A stretch of 30,061 bases of DNA from Chlamydiales bacterium. Its GTDB lineage: Bacteria; Chlamydiota; Chlamydiia; Chlamydiales; FEN-1388. Of the stretch, positions 7,966 through 16,155 are shown one piece after another; position 1 is the first letter of the stretch; each line of letters opens with the position of its first letter. The notes beneath the pieces were generated by a model, which was not told the origin of the DNA, did no database searches, and saw nothing but the letters and a program-made list of their open reading frames with translations. Both the position numbers and the translations under genes were made by a program. The stretch covers positions 1-30,061 of the forward strand of contig JAJFUY010000284.1 in assembly GCA_021372185.1 (NCBI GenBank), read 5' to 3'.

Positions 7966-9158
7966 TCTTTAGACCCTTCAACAATCCCTAGAGGCTCGAT
8001 ATCAGCATCCGCAGATGTTTCTTCTTCTTGTTGAAAGTCTTCTACTTTTGAATACTTTTCTAGCATAAAGCCATCGTCAGCATGCCAGGTAATCCACACT
8101 TCGTCGTACCAAGAAAGCGGCTTTTCATCGAGTAAAAAGCGGCTATGCTGCTGGAACACGCCTATACGCTGGCCTTCTACGCGTACCCAAAATTTTGTGT
8201 GGTCGCCTTTATACACAACGTCTTCAATAACCCCTTGAAAGAGGTTATGATTTGGCGAAACTTTTGGCTTTTCTCTTGAAATTCGTATTTTTTCTGGGCG
8301 TATACTTAAGTGGACAAGCTCGCCTACAGAAATCTGTTTATCGTTGTAGCAAAGAATATTCGGAAAATTTTCCATTTCAAGAGAACTATAGTCATTGGCA
8401 ATTTTACTTTCCACTCGGCCATCAAAAAAGTTTGTATCACCAATAAATGCCGCTACAAAGCTACTTTTGGGCGATTCATAGAGCTGTATTGGCGTACCTA
8501 TCTGCTCTACACTGCCATGATGCAGCACTGCTATTTGGTCTGATACTGCCATCGCTTCTGTCTGATCGTGCGTAATAAAGATAAACGTAATGCCAACTTC
8601 ATCGTGGATAAGGTCAAGATCCATCAGCATTTTTTGGCGCAGCTTTAAATCAAGCGCAGCTAGTGGCTCATCTAATAAAAGCACTCGTGGCTTATTTACC
8701 AGCGCACGAGCAATAGCTACGCGCTGCTTTTGGCCACCACTAATCTGATCTGGTTTTTTATGGCTGCAGTGCTCAAGTTGAATCAACTTCAGCATCTTAT
8801 GCACTTCTTCTTTGATATCATCCTCTTTACGGTTAGCTACACGCAAACCAAAGGCAATATTTTCAAAAACAGTTAAGTGAGGAAAGAGCGCGTACTGCTG
8901 AAAGACGGTGTTGACAGGCCGCTGGTTTGGCGGAAGGCCGGTGATATCTTGGCCATCAATTAAAATTCTTCCAGAATCTGGTTGTTCAAAGCCGGCAACA
9001 AGCCGAAGAAGGGTTGTTTTCCCGCAGCCGCTAGGGCCTAAGATCGAGAAAAACTGCCCACTTTCTATCTCGAAAGAGACATTTTTAACCGCTGTAACAT
9101 CTCCATACGATTTAGAGACATTATCAAAAACAACAGAACCAGAAACTGTTTTATCCAT
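7962..9158 (-). CDS. potA: PotA-like polyamine ABC transporter ATPase
   Basis: The ATPase that powers the polyamine importer, 398 residues. Walker A is GPSGCGKTT (41-49), the Q loop lies in VFQQYALFP, the signature is ISGGQKQRVAIARAL (139-153), and Walker B ends LLLDEPLAALD (160-170). Next come the D-loop and the switch His in FITHDQTEA. The C-terminal 130 residues form the TOBE-type regulatory domain (IRPEKIRIS). The tail after about residue 370 is acidic and longer than in E. coli PotA. The start ATG is preceded by GAGGTGAG. The phosphatase gene ends only 28 nt upstream, so the two may share a transcript. Confidence 0.95.
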   Translation of the reverse strand: MDKTVSGSVVFDNVSKSYGDVTAVKNVSFEIESGQFFSILGPSGCGKTTLLRLVAGFEQPDSGRILIDGQDITGLPPNQRPVNTVFQQYALFPHLTVFENIAFGLRVANRKEDDIKEEVHKMLKLIQLEHCSHKKPDQISGGQKQRVAIARALVNKPRVLLLDEPLAALDLKLRQKMLMDLDLIHDEVGITFIFITHDQTEAMAVSDQIAVLHHGSVEQIGTPIQLYESPKSSFVAAFIGDTNFFDGRVESKIANDYSSLEMENFPNILCYNDKQISVGELVHLSIRPEKIRISREKPKVSPNHNLFQGVIEDVVYKGDHTKFWVRVEGQRIGVFQQHSRFLLDEKPLSWYDEVWITWHADDGFMLEKYSKVEDFQQEEETSADADIEPLGIVEGSKE

Positions 9159-9186
9159 CTCACCTCAAAAAATAACGAATGCAGGA

Positions 9187-9954
9187 TCATAACACAAACT
9201 TCTCAATGCTATCTAGCTTGTCTTTCTGAAGTTTGATAAAGGGGCGCTTTTCTTTAACAAATTGCACACTTTCTTCAACCGTTTTAAACTGTTCTGGATG
9301 CTTTTTCCTGAGGTGGGCAACGATAACAGCGGCGCTTCTTGTTCTTCCAGCTTTGCAGTGTACATAGACTTTTTTGCCAAGAGCTTGTTGCTTTTCAATA
9401 TATTCAACGCCCTTTTTAATAGAATCTGTAGTTAGTGGGCTAAAATCTGCCGTTTGAATCTGGAGTTGGTCTATGCCAAGTGACTCCCAGTCTTTTGGGG
9501 TAACTGGATCTGATAAAAGCCCCAAACTTTTGTTTTCAAACCCTTCTACTAAACTTAAGATAGCACCCACACCCTCTTCTTTGAGGAGAATGTGATCATT
9601 AGTATTTTTTAAAGGCAGCCTTCCCAAAATAAGCGAGTCATTAATTTTTGAATAGCTTGGCCACTTATCTGGAGAGAGTTTATTTCTCAAATACCCGTAA
9701 GAAAGGGATGTTTCATAAATAAGGCGTTTCCGACAAGCAATGGCTACGCCTGCCACTAGGGCAATACCTGCTGCGGCTATATCCCAAGGGGCAAGTACGG
9801 CTAAAGTGACCACAGCGGCTGCCGTCCAAACCAATGGACTTAAAAGAATTCGTTTAAACACACTTGCCACAATAATTTCATGCTTTTTTAGTTTTTCTGA
9901 TTCTTCGGTCTGAATAGTAAAATCTTGCGAGGTACTATTTTCTATACTTAACAT
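9187..9954 (-). CDS. membrane-anchored PTPMT1-like dual-specificity phosphatase
   Basis: A 255-residue cysteine-based phosphatase. Its best motif match is PTPMT1, the mitochondrial phosphatidylglycerophosphate phosphatase of cardiolipin synthesis. The catalytic loop is VYVHCKAGRTRSA with Cys200 and Arg206 (CX5R), as in the VYVHCKAGRSRSA of PTPMT1. Other shared elements are LILGRLPLK (108-116), WESLGIDQLQ (156-165) and a probable general-acid Asp170 in TADFSPLTTD. Residues 37-75 form a hydrophobic hairpin of two membrane segments before the catalytic domain. It may dephosphorylate PGP in this bacterium or act on host phosphoinositides or proteins; the sequence does not decide. It lies 28 nt upstream of potA. 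No ribosome binding site is clear. Confidence 0.8.
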   Translation of the reverse strand: MLSIENSTSQDFTIQTEESEKLKKHEIIVASVFKRILLSPLVWTAAAVVTLAVLAPWDIAAAGIALVAGVAIACRKRLIYETSLSYGYLRNKLSPDKWPSYSKINDSLILGRLPLKNTNDHILLKEEGVGAILSLVEGFENKSLGLLSDPVTPKDWESLGIDQLQIQTADFSPLTTDSIKKGVEYIEKQQALGKKVYVHCKAGRTRSAAVIVAHLRKKHPEQFKTVEESVQFVKEKRPFIKLQKDKLDSIEKFVL

Positions 9955-9955
9955 A

Positions 9956-9964
9956 TGCTATACT
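9956..9964 (+). promoter_or_regulatory. possible extended -10 promoter of AmpG-like gene
   Basis: TGCTATACT fits an extended -10 element (TGnTATACT). It sits 6 nt before ATG 9971, so transcription would begin at or next to the start codon and give a leaderless mRNA. The gap between the divergent genes is only 16 bp, which leaves no room for a normal leader. No good -35 is seen. Confidence 0.3.
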
Positions 9965-9970
9965 ACTTTG

Positions 9971-11236
9971 ATGCCTGTTTTTTCTATACTATTTCTTTTA
10001 GGTTTTTTGAATGCGTTGCATCACAACAACGCCAACCTTTCCATCTATTTTTCAGAAATTGGCTTTGAAAAAGATGCTATAGGCCTCTTTTGCCTACTGG
10101 CCTTTCCTTTTAGCTGTAAAATTCTATGGTCGCCCATCATCGACTATGTTCCCGTCCCATTTTTTGCCAAAAGCCCCCGTAAAGGCTGGTTGATGGTTGC
10201 CCTGTGGGGTATGGCCCTCTCATTTTATGCTATGAGTGCTATTAATCCCAAGGCACATCCGTGGATATTTGGAGCCGCTTTATTTGGCATAGCCCTTTTT
10301 GCCGGGTGCCTCTACATGACAGGTATTGCCTACGAACTAGAAAGTATCCCCACCCAAGAGTATAGCACAGGCTCTGCCTGCATCATCACGGGGTTTAGAA
10401 CGGGCCTACTATATGCAGGTGCTGGCATGTTATCAATTGCTCATCTTACAAGCTGGTCTTCTGCCTATCTTACAAATGCTCTACTAGTATTTGGAGCAAG
10501 TATTGCCATACTGGCCAACAAAGAGCCCTATAAATCAAACGAAACTCTTTTAGATAAAAAATCCCGCCTCAAGGCTCATCCCTCTTTTTTTAAAGGACTC
10601 GTATCAGAAACGCTCATAGAGCCATGCAAGAGCTTTTTTCAGCTTTCCTCTTGGCGCTCAGTAGTTGTTGTCATCATCATGTATAAAGCATGTGATCATA
10701 TGTCAAAGCCTATGGAGGGGCCATTTTACCTCGATCTTGGCTTTAACAAGCAAGACCTAGCACTGGCTGCCAAGACATTTGGATTTATTGCCACTGTTGC
10801 CGGCGCCTTCTTTGCAGGCCGCATCCTCAAAAACAAAAACCCCTTTTTAGCCGTTGGCATCTTAAGCCTTGTGCACACCCTCACAGAATGCGGGTGCCTT
10901 GTTCACAGCTTTGTAGGAAAATCCTACACACTTCTCTACCTCACATCAGGTATCTCAAACTTCACAGGCGGCATGGTAGTCACAGCCTTCATATCACTGC
11001 TCTGGAAGTTCTGCAACAAACGCTACGCGCCCATACAGTACGCCTTTTTGTGGTCTATATCCTCACTTACCACCAATATTATGGCCTGCATGGGCGGCTA
11101 TCTTGCCGCATATTGCACCTGGCAAGAGTTTTTCAGCCTCACCTGCTGTATCGGAATTGCATGTTCTGCCAGCCTTTTACTAGTACAAAAACCTTCTCAA
11201 TCAAAGCGCAATTTAATGGCACTTGACATTCATTAA
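9971..11236 (+). CDS. AmpG-like MFS permease
   Basis: A 421-residue major-facilitator protein with about 12 hydrophobic segments. It resembles the AmpG muropeptide permease / SLC33 acetyl-CoA transporter branch. The N-terminal half has YFSEIGFEKDAIGLF, then FPFSCKILWSPIIDYVP, matching the AmpG pattern of an acidic residue in helix 1-2 and a K-W-P-D loop. The second half opens with MYKACDHMSKPMEGPFYLDL, also AmpG-like. The likely cargo is anhydro-muropeptides, but intracellular bacteria often carry diverged copies with other substrates. The ATG at 9971 is preferred to the TTG codon just before it. Divergent from the phosphatase gene. Confidence 0.75.
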   Translation: MPVFSILFLLGFLNALHHNNANLSIYFSEIGFEKDAIGLFCLLAFPFSCKILWSPIIDYVPVPFFAKSPRKGWLMVALWGMALSFYAMSAINPKAHPWIFGAALFGIALFAGCLYMTGIAYELESIPTQEYSTGSACIITGFRTGLLYAGAGMLSIAHLTSWSSAYLTNALLVFGASIAILANKEPYKSNETLLDKKSRLKAHPSFFKGLVSETLIEPCKSFFQLSSWRSVVVVIIMYKACDHMSKPMEGPFYLDLGFNKQDLALAAKTFGFIATVAGAFFAGRILKNKNPFLAVGILSLVHTLTECGCLVHSFVGKSYTLLYLTSGISNFTGGMVVTAFISLLWKFCNKRYAPIQYAFLWSISSLTTNIMACMGGYLAAYCTWQEFFSLTCCIGIACSASLLLVQKPSQSKRNLMALDIH

Positions 11237-11251
11237 AACGTGGAATAGCAT
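11223..11251 (+). promoter_or_regulatory. candidate sigma70-type promoter for the M3 peptidase gene
   Basis: A perfect -35 TTGACA (11223-11228), a 17-nt spacer and a -10 TAGCAT (11246-11251; four of six match TATAAT). It overlaps the end of the AmpG-like gene and lies about 25-30 nt before the proposed peptidase start. The -10 is weak, so this is a candidate only. Confidence 0.4.
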
Positions 11252-11279
11252 TTACGCTTTATTTCGTTTGAGGTGAATT

Positions 11280-13235
11280 ATTCATATTAACTTTATTATA
11301 TTATTTGCTTTATTGGCAACAACTCCAATTAACGCATCAAGTGTTCTTGATATTTTCCCACAAACTGTTACACAAATTGATAAACAGTATAACGCATACC
11401 ATGATGCCGCCAATGTAGCTATTGAAAAAATTATTTCTATCCCTAAACAACAACGTACTTTTCATAATACAATTAAAGCATTTGATGAAGCGTCTTGTCA
11501 TTTTGATACAATTTTACGAGTTCTCTCTACACTTGAAATGGTGCATCCTGACATCCAAATGCGAGCTAAAGCGCAAGAAATTTTGCGACAAGCACAGTTA
11601 GTTATGAATTCTGCCTTTACTAGTAACAGCTCTATTTATAAAGCGTTCATTGAATATAAAGAAGAAGCTTACAAAAAAGAAACGCTCTCTAAAGAGCAGC
11701 GCACACATTTCAAAGACAAAATTAAATCATTTAAAATGACTGGTTTAGAACTGGATCATGTCCATTTTACTCGATTACTTGAGCTAACAATCCAGTTAGA
11801 TGAACTAGAAGAAAAGTTTTACGCCAATATTGCTGAAGATAGTTCATCACTGTATGTGAAACATGAAGAACTTGCTGGTTTGGATGAACAGTATATTGCA
11901 AGTTTAGAACGTGATTCTGACATGTATATATTGCCTAATGATAGCTCTACTTACGACTACGTTCTTTCCTTTTGTACTGTGGAAAGCACCAGACGCGCCT
12001 ATTACAGACTGTATGAAAATAAAGCCTATCCCCACAATGAAGCAATACTAAAACAAGTTGTTACGCTTCGCCATGAAATGGCCACATTACTCGGATATGC
12101 AAGCTTTGCAGAATTTGACATGGCACCGCAAATGGCTAAAAATACACATACTGTATTGCAGTTTTTAGAGTCTAAAATGAGTGACGCTATAGAAAATGCT
12201 ACTAAGAATTTGAGGATGCTCAATAATTCTGAGAGTATATACCCTTGGAATGTTCTCTATCTTTCAACTATTCATAATAAAAAATTTCTAGAAGTCGATC
12301 AAGAGAAAGTCGCGGAATATTTCCCTTTAGAACATACATTAAAAGAAATGTTAAGAATTTTCGGTACTTTTTTCACGTGGCAATTTACCATTTTACCTAC
12401 TCACGATTTATGGCACCACGACGCCATTTTTGTGGAAGTTACCGACCTAAGAAACAAAAAAATTATTGGCCACATAGTATTTGATCTATTTCCAAGACCT
12501 AATAAATACACCCACTGCTGCTGTAATGGAATACGTTCTCAAGCAAATGGCAATTCAGCCCTTGCGGTAGTTATCACAAACTTTACAAGACCAACACCAA
12601 ATAAACCATCGCTACTTTCTATGCAGGAAGTTGTGACATTATTTCATGAGTTTGGTCATGCAGTGCACGACATTGCAGGAGTTGCAGAAATGACAAGTTC
12701 TTGCGGAAGCAACACAGAAATGGATTTTGTAGAATCCCCTTCTCAACTTTTTGAAGAGTGGGCCATGGATCCTGAAATTTTAACTCAAATCAGCAGGCAC
12801 TTTCAAACCGGACTCCCACTAGATTATAACACAGCAGCTAGACTTAAAAGTATTAAAACACTAGATAATGGAACTTCTGGCACTACCACAGCTGAAATTA
12901 GCTATTCTTTACAATCTTTATCTATTTTTGGTGATACTCCCAATCAGGATTTTCGTCTGATGGAATCCACAATTTTACAAAAATTAAAACCCTTGGTTTT
13001 TGTTGACCGAGAAGTCAATTCGTTATGCAGCTTTGAGCACCTCATAGGCTATGGCGCAAAATACTACACCTATCTCTGGTCAAAAGATATATCAAGGAAA
13101 TTTTTTAACTACATAAAGACGCATGGTGGCCTCTTAGACCCAAAAATGGGTGACAGATACCTGAACCTAGTTATTGGTAAAGGCGGCAGTGTACCCGCAA
13201 CCGAACTTGTAGAGAATTTTTTACGAGTTCACTGA
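11280..13235 (+). CDS. M3 family zinc oligopeptidase, probably exported
   Basis: A thimet-oligopeptidase-like (family M3) metallopeptidase of about 650 residues. Numbering from TTG 11313, the zinc site is HEFGH at 445-449 with the third ligand Glu474 in FVESPSQ; RLKSIKTLDNG and a YSLQSLSIF segment follow. M3 enzymes cut short peptides. The first ATG-family codon is TTG 11313, but the frame is open back to a stop at 11274-11276. The added codons encode HINFIILFALLATTPINA, a convincing signal peptide. GAGGTG, the same binding site used by potA and by the gene ending at 15581, lies at 11270-11275, just before ATT codons at 11277, 11280 and 11286. The start is therefore placed at ATT 11280, tentatively. 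It overlaps the convergent EEP gene by 15 nt. Confidence 0.8.
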   Translation: MHINFIILFALLATTPINASSVLDIFPQTVTQIDKQYNAYHDAANVAIEKIISIPKQQRTFHNTIKAFDEASCHFDTILRVLSTLEMVHPDIQMRAKAQEILRQAQLVMNSAFTSNSSIYKAFIEYKEEAYKKETLSKEQRTHFKDKIKSFKMTGLELDHVHFTRLLELTIQLDELEEKFYANIAEDSSSLYVKHEELAGLDEQYIASLERDSDMYILPNDSSTYDYVLSFCTVESTRRAYYRLYENKAYPHNEAILKQVVTLRHEMATLLGYASFAEFDMAPQMAKNTHTVLQFLESKMSDAIENATKNLRMLNNSESIYPWNVLYLSTIHNKKFLEVDQEKVAEYFPLEHTLKEMLRIFGTFFTWQFTILPTHDLWHHDAIFVEVTDLRNKKIIGHIVFDLFPRPNKYTHCCCNGIRSQANGNSALAVVITNFTRPTPNKPSLLSMQEVVTLFHEFGHAVHDIAGVAEMTSSCGSNTEMDFVESPSQLFEEWAMDPEILTQISRHFQTGLPLDYNTAARLKSIKTLDNGTSGTTTAEISYSLQSLSIFGDTPNQDFRLMESTILQKLKPLVFVDREVNSLCSFEHLIGYGAKYYTYLWSKDISRKFFNYIKTHGGLLDPKMGDRYLNLVIGKGGSVPATELVENFLRVH

Positions 13236-14618
13236 GGAATTACACACTTGAAAAGTGCAGTGCGTGACCTCTTTTCGGGCATCGTCGATAAAAAAGCTTG
13301 CCTTATAGCGACCTGGGGCAAGGGGGAAGTTATTTTGGGTGGTGCTGTCAAATTGGTAGGTGCCTTCAATTTCAGCATGTAGGTAGTGTGCCATAATTGG
13401 CTCGTTAGTATTTGTATCTTGCGAAAATATCCCAACCCAGTCCCAGGTGTGTCCAGGAGCATTTTTCCAGGATACTTCTATTGGGTCAGTAGTGGCAAAA
13501 AGGTCTTTTGCAAGTGTAAGAGCTGGAGTGTCAGTATGAGCCTTTAGCACTACATGATCAGAAGACAGCGTACGACCTGATTTTGAAACAAGCGCTACTT
13601 TATAGCGTCCCTTTTTTAAATGCTTTGTGGCAAAGCTGTAGACGCCGCGATGCGACTTCACCTTCTTTTTTGCTATAGGCTTATCTGATTGGGACAATAC
13701 GAGTGTCAATGTCTCAGTTTTTGGACCGTTGTAGTAGACCGTAACTGACTCTGGCATATTTATAAGCCTCTTGTCAGGTGCAACATAGATGGGTGCATGT
13801 TGTGGTTCTACATGAAATGATGAAACTACCACTTTGTGATCAGACGGCCATGGAGAAAAGGCTTTTGTGCCTACAACCTTACTTGAGATAGTTTTGGCAG
13901 GACCGTTTACATAAATAAAATCGATCCTGTCATGTGGATCATCCTCACTTGGGTTCCATCCTGGAACCTTTGGGCGAAGAGCCCACCAGGTAAAGCCCCG
14001 ATGCTTTTCTACATTGCCATGAACCTCTCTATAAGAATCTCTAAAGCCCGCCTGTTGCAGTGCAATACTTACCGGCCACTTGACGGATTTTGAGTCTAAT
14101 GTTGATGGAGTGTTAAAATCTCCAGATAAAAATACGGGGATTTTTTGCTTGGCAAGCTTAGGCAATACATCCAGATGTGACTGTAAGGCAGAAAGGCGTA
14201 CATTTTTTTCAACCTGCTCTACCTCTTTTATAGACGCGCCTTTTTCTAAGAGATAGGGCCCATAAGAATCGCTTGGAAGGTGCACGTTACTTACTGCAAC
14301 TATACGGCCCGGCTCTAGCTCTATAAAAACGTACAAGCCTTTTGTGTCTTCAGGGTCGATGATGGGAAACTTCGAGATCACTCGTTGACGTATATTATAA
14401 TATGGCCAGCCAACAAGCGATGCTATGTAGGCAATTCGCCCTTCAGACTCTTGTATGCAGACAACATCAGCATGTTCTTTTTGTATGATATGCACAACCT
14501 GAGCCATGCTTACAAGGGCTCCGCCATCTTCAATGTTAAACTGCATGACGCGAAAACTGCAGGTTGCACCAAGAGACGCCGTTATCAAAAAAAGAAGTAA
14601 ATAGAGTGTTTTTACCAT
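13221..14618 (-). CDS. exported endonuclease/exonuclease/phosphatase (EEP) family protein
   Basis: A 465-residue protein. Residues 1-18 are a signal peptide (VKTLYLLLFLITASLGA). Residues 22-270 form an EEP domain with all key motifs: QFNIEDGG (Asn28), DVVCIQES (Glu57), SNVHLPSD (His113), FLSGDFNT (Asp167, Asn169), DRIDFIYV (Asp233) and PSDHKVVV (Asp260, His261). The metal site therefore looks intact. Residues 280-465 appear to be two beta-sandwich modules of no clear family, each beginning with an aromatic-rich strand (SVTVYYNGPKTETLTL; LFATTDPIEVSWKN). Members act on nucleic acids, inositol phosphates or sphingomyelin; the secreted form suggests a nuclease or a host-lipid phosphodiesterase. 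It is divergent from the F-box/VWA gene. Confidence 0.8.
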   Translation of the reverse strand: MVKTLYLLLFLITASLGATCSFRVMQFNIEDGGALVSMAQVVHIIQKEHADVVCIQESEGRIAYIASLVGWPYYNIRQRVISKFPIIDPEDTKGLYVFIELEPGRIVAVSNVHLPSDSYGPYLLEKGASIKEVEQVEKNVRLSALQSHLDVLPKLAKQKIPVFLSGDFNTPSTLDSKSVKWPVSIALQQAGFRDSYREVHGNVEKHRGFTWWALRPKVPGWNPSEDDPHDRIDFIYVNGPAKTISSKVVGTKAFSPWPSDHKVVVSSFHVEPQHAPIYVAPDKRLINMPESVTVYYNGPKTETLTLVLSQSDKPIAKKKVKSHRGVYSFATKHLKKGRYKVALVSKSGRTLSSDHVVLKAHTDTPALTLAKDLFATTDPIEVSWKNAPGHTWDWVGIFSQDTNTNEPIMAHYLHAEIEGTYQFDSTTQNNFPLAPGRYKASFFIDDARKEVTHCTFQVCNSSVNS

Positions 14619-14729
14619 AACATGAGACTACCCAAACGTGGAATTGTTTTGCAAAGTCAAGTTTAAGGCTCGACTAAAAAAGGGTTGAGGCATACAACTA
14701 GAAGGTACGTTGTATTATGAGGTACTTGT

Positions 14730-15584
14730 ATGGCTATTTCTCCTTGTGTTTGTTTTTCTTGCGCGCCTAATTGGACACAACTTCCGGAACTGCAAGTTAC
14801 TACTAATCCGGCCATGACAAAGGTGCCTAAAGACGTTTGGTTGCACGAGGTCTTTAAAAGACTCGATAAGGCTGCGTTACTAAAAGCCGCTCAAATGTGT
14901 AAGCATTGGCGCTATGCGGCAACTCTTTACTATAAGCTAGCTGAGAACACGTTGCGAGGTGCTGGCTGTTTTAAGCCGCTTCTTAAGGATTTTGAGGCAT
15001 CGCGTCATGTAATTTTTATGGATGTTTCGTCATCTATGAATCAGGACGGAAGCCGCGAAAATGCTTTAGAAATTTTTAAGGAAATTACCGGACAAATTAG
15101 ATCGGCTATTGCTGTAAATGGGCTCTATGTTTGTAAATTTGCTGAAAAGCCTGCAGTTCGGCATTTCGAGGATGCCGTAAAGGCAGAAAAATTTTTGCAC
15201 GAACAATCTAAATTACCTGATGGCACACAACTTTCTGCTGCAGTAGATGCAGTGTACGATAAAATTCTGAAACGTGAAAATAAGAAAGAGACGCACTTTT
15301 ACATACTTTCAGACATGCAAATGCAGCATGATAACGCACTTAACGCTAAAGTATTTAACACTGAAAAACTTTCTGTACTTAATAAAAAAGTTACATTCCA
15401 CTACTACCCTACAAAAACAGCGGAAAACCCAGTTTTAAACGAAACTGGCAAGCAATATGAACTTGTAAAAGATAATCCAGTCCCTGGCCTAGAAAAGAAA
15501 GTTAGCGACTGTATTGAAGTAAAGTTTTACGGTTACCATACTAAAAAGGCAATTATTGCCCCTGAAGTTATACCCTTAGATTAA
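14730..15584 (+). CDS. F-box-like plus von Willebrand A domain protein
   Basis: A 284-residue protein with two domains. Residues 32-66 (VPKDVWLHEVFKRLD, then LLKAAQMCKHWRYAA) match the F-box pattern: a leading P, L/V-x-x-I/V-F spacing, and a CKxW end. In eukaryotes this motif binds Skp1 in SCF ubiquitin ligases. Residues 91-270 are a VWA-like domain with a complete MIDAS metal site: DVSSS at 98-102, Thr166 in DGTQLSAAV, and Asp195 in SDMQM. The N-terminal 20 residues are Cys-rich (CVCFSCAP) with no signal peptide. GAGGT lies 8 nt before the ATG. It could be a host-directed effector in which the VWA part recruits a target; this is inference. The 3' end overlaps a convergent gene by 4 nt. Confidence 0.75.
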   Translation: MAISPCVCFSCAPNWTQLPELQVTTNPAMTKVPKDVWLHEVFKRLDKAALLKAAQMCKHWRYAATLYYKLAENTLRGAGCFKPLLKDFEASRHVIFMDVSSSMNQDGSRENALEIFKEITGQIRSAIAVNGLYVCKFAEKPAVRHFEDAVKAEKFLHEQSKLPDGTQLSAAVDAVYDKILKRENKKETHFYILSDMQMQHDNALNAKVFNTEKLSVLNKKVTFHYYPTKTAENPVLNETGKQYELVKDNPVPGLEKKVSDCIEVKFYGYHTKKAIIAPEVIPLD

Positions 15585-15985
15585 TCAACCCCAAGGCCGG
15601 TCCAAAGATTTTGTTTTACGCGCAACGACCAGTCGAGGGTATTAACAACAAACAGTAAATCTCTTTTAGCAGAATCACTGGCTCTTTCATTCATTAAACT
15701 TAAGGATGAGACACAAAGATGTACACTACGCTTACCTACCCAAGCAGACCTAAAATCATCGCGCACTTTTTCTGAAAAAGCAGGACCAAAACCAATTGTA
15801 AAAAGCGTTATTAACGTTGCACGGACCGCAATCTTTACACGATGTGAGAACGTAAGTGTTTTTTGTGCATCTCCCAAATAAAAGTAAGCTCGGTTCTTGT
15901 GCATAGAAATATCTGCCAAATCACTCTGGTTTTGTAATGTATAATTTTGCGGAATAGTATTCCCATCTAAATGCTTAATTTTCAT
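15581..15985 (-). CDS. hypothetical protein with one hydrophobic segment
   Basis: A 134-residue protein of no recognised family. It starts MKIKHLDGNTIPQNYTLQNQ. It has one moderately hydrophobic stretch at about residues 50-70 (KIAVRATLITLFTIGFGPAF) that could be a membrane segment, followed by a basic, helical C-terminal half. The start is supported by GAGGTGAT directly before the ATG, a binding site shared with potA. It converges on the F-box/VWA gene with a 4-nt overlap of the two stop regions. Confidence 0.6.
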   Translation of the reverse strand: MKIKHLDGNTIPQNYTLQNQSDLADISMHKNRAYFYLGDAQKTLTFSHRVKIAVRATLITLFTIGFGPAFSEKVRDDFRSAWVGKRSVHLCVSSLSLMNERASDSAKRDLLFVVNTLDWSLRVKQNLWTGLGVD

Positions 15986-16061
15986 ATCACCTCAATAGTT
16001 ACGCCCAGATTATAAAAAATAAAGTATTAAAATGCAAGCAATATTTTAAAAGAATGCTTTA

Positions 16062-16153
16062 GATCTGGCTAGATAAAGCTTTTGCCTATCCAGCCAGATC
16101 CTGTTTGCAGATTAACATCTGGCTGGATATACTAAAGCTATAACCAGCCAGAT
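16062..16153. repeat. four-arm inverted repeat leader of the ATPase gene
   Basis: Four copies of one 14-nt element in alternating orientation: arm 1 at 16062-16075 (GATCTGGCTAGATA), arm 2 at 16087-16100 (TATCCAGCCAGATC), arm 3 at 16117-16130 (ATCTGGCTGGATAT) and arm 4 at 16140-16153 (ATAACCAGCCAGAT). Arms 1:2 and 3:4 pair with one mismatch each, and arms 2:3 pair perfectly over 13 nt, so two exclusive folds are possible. Arm 4 ends 2 nt before the Shine-Dalgarno sequence of the ATPase gene. The core resembles the units in the 5211-5297 hairpin. Confidence 0.8.
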
Positions 16154-16155
16154 CT

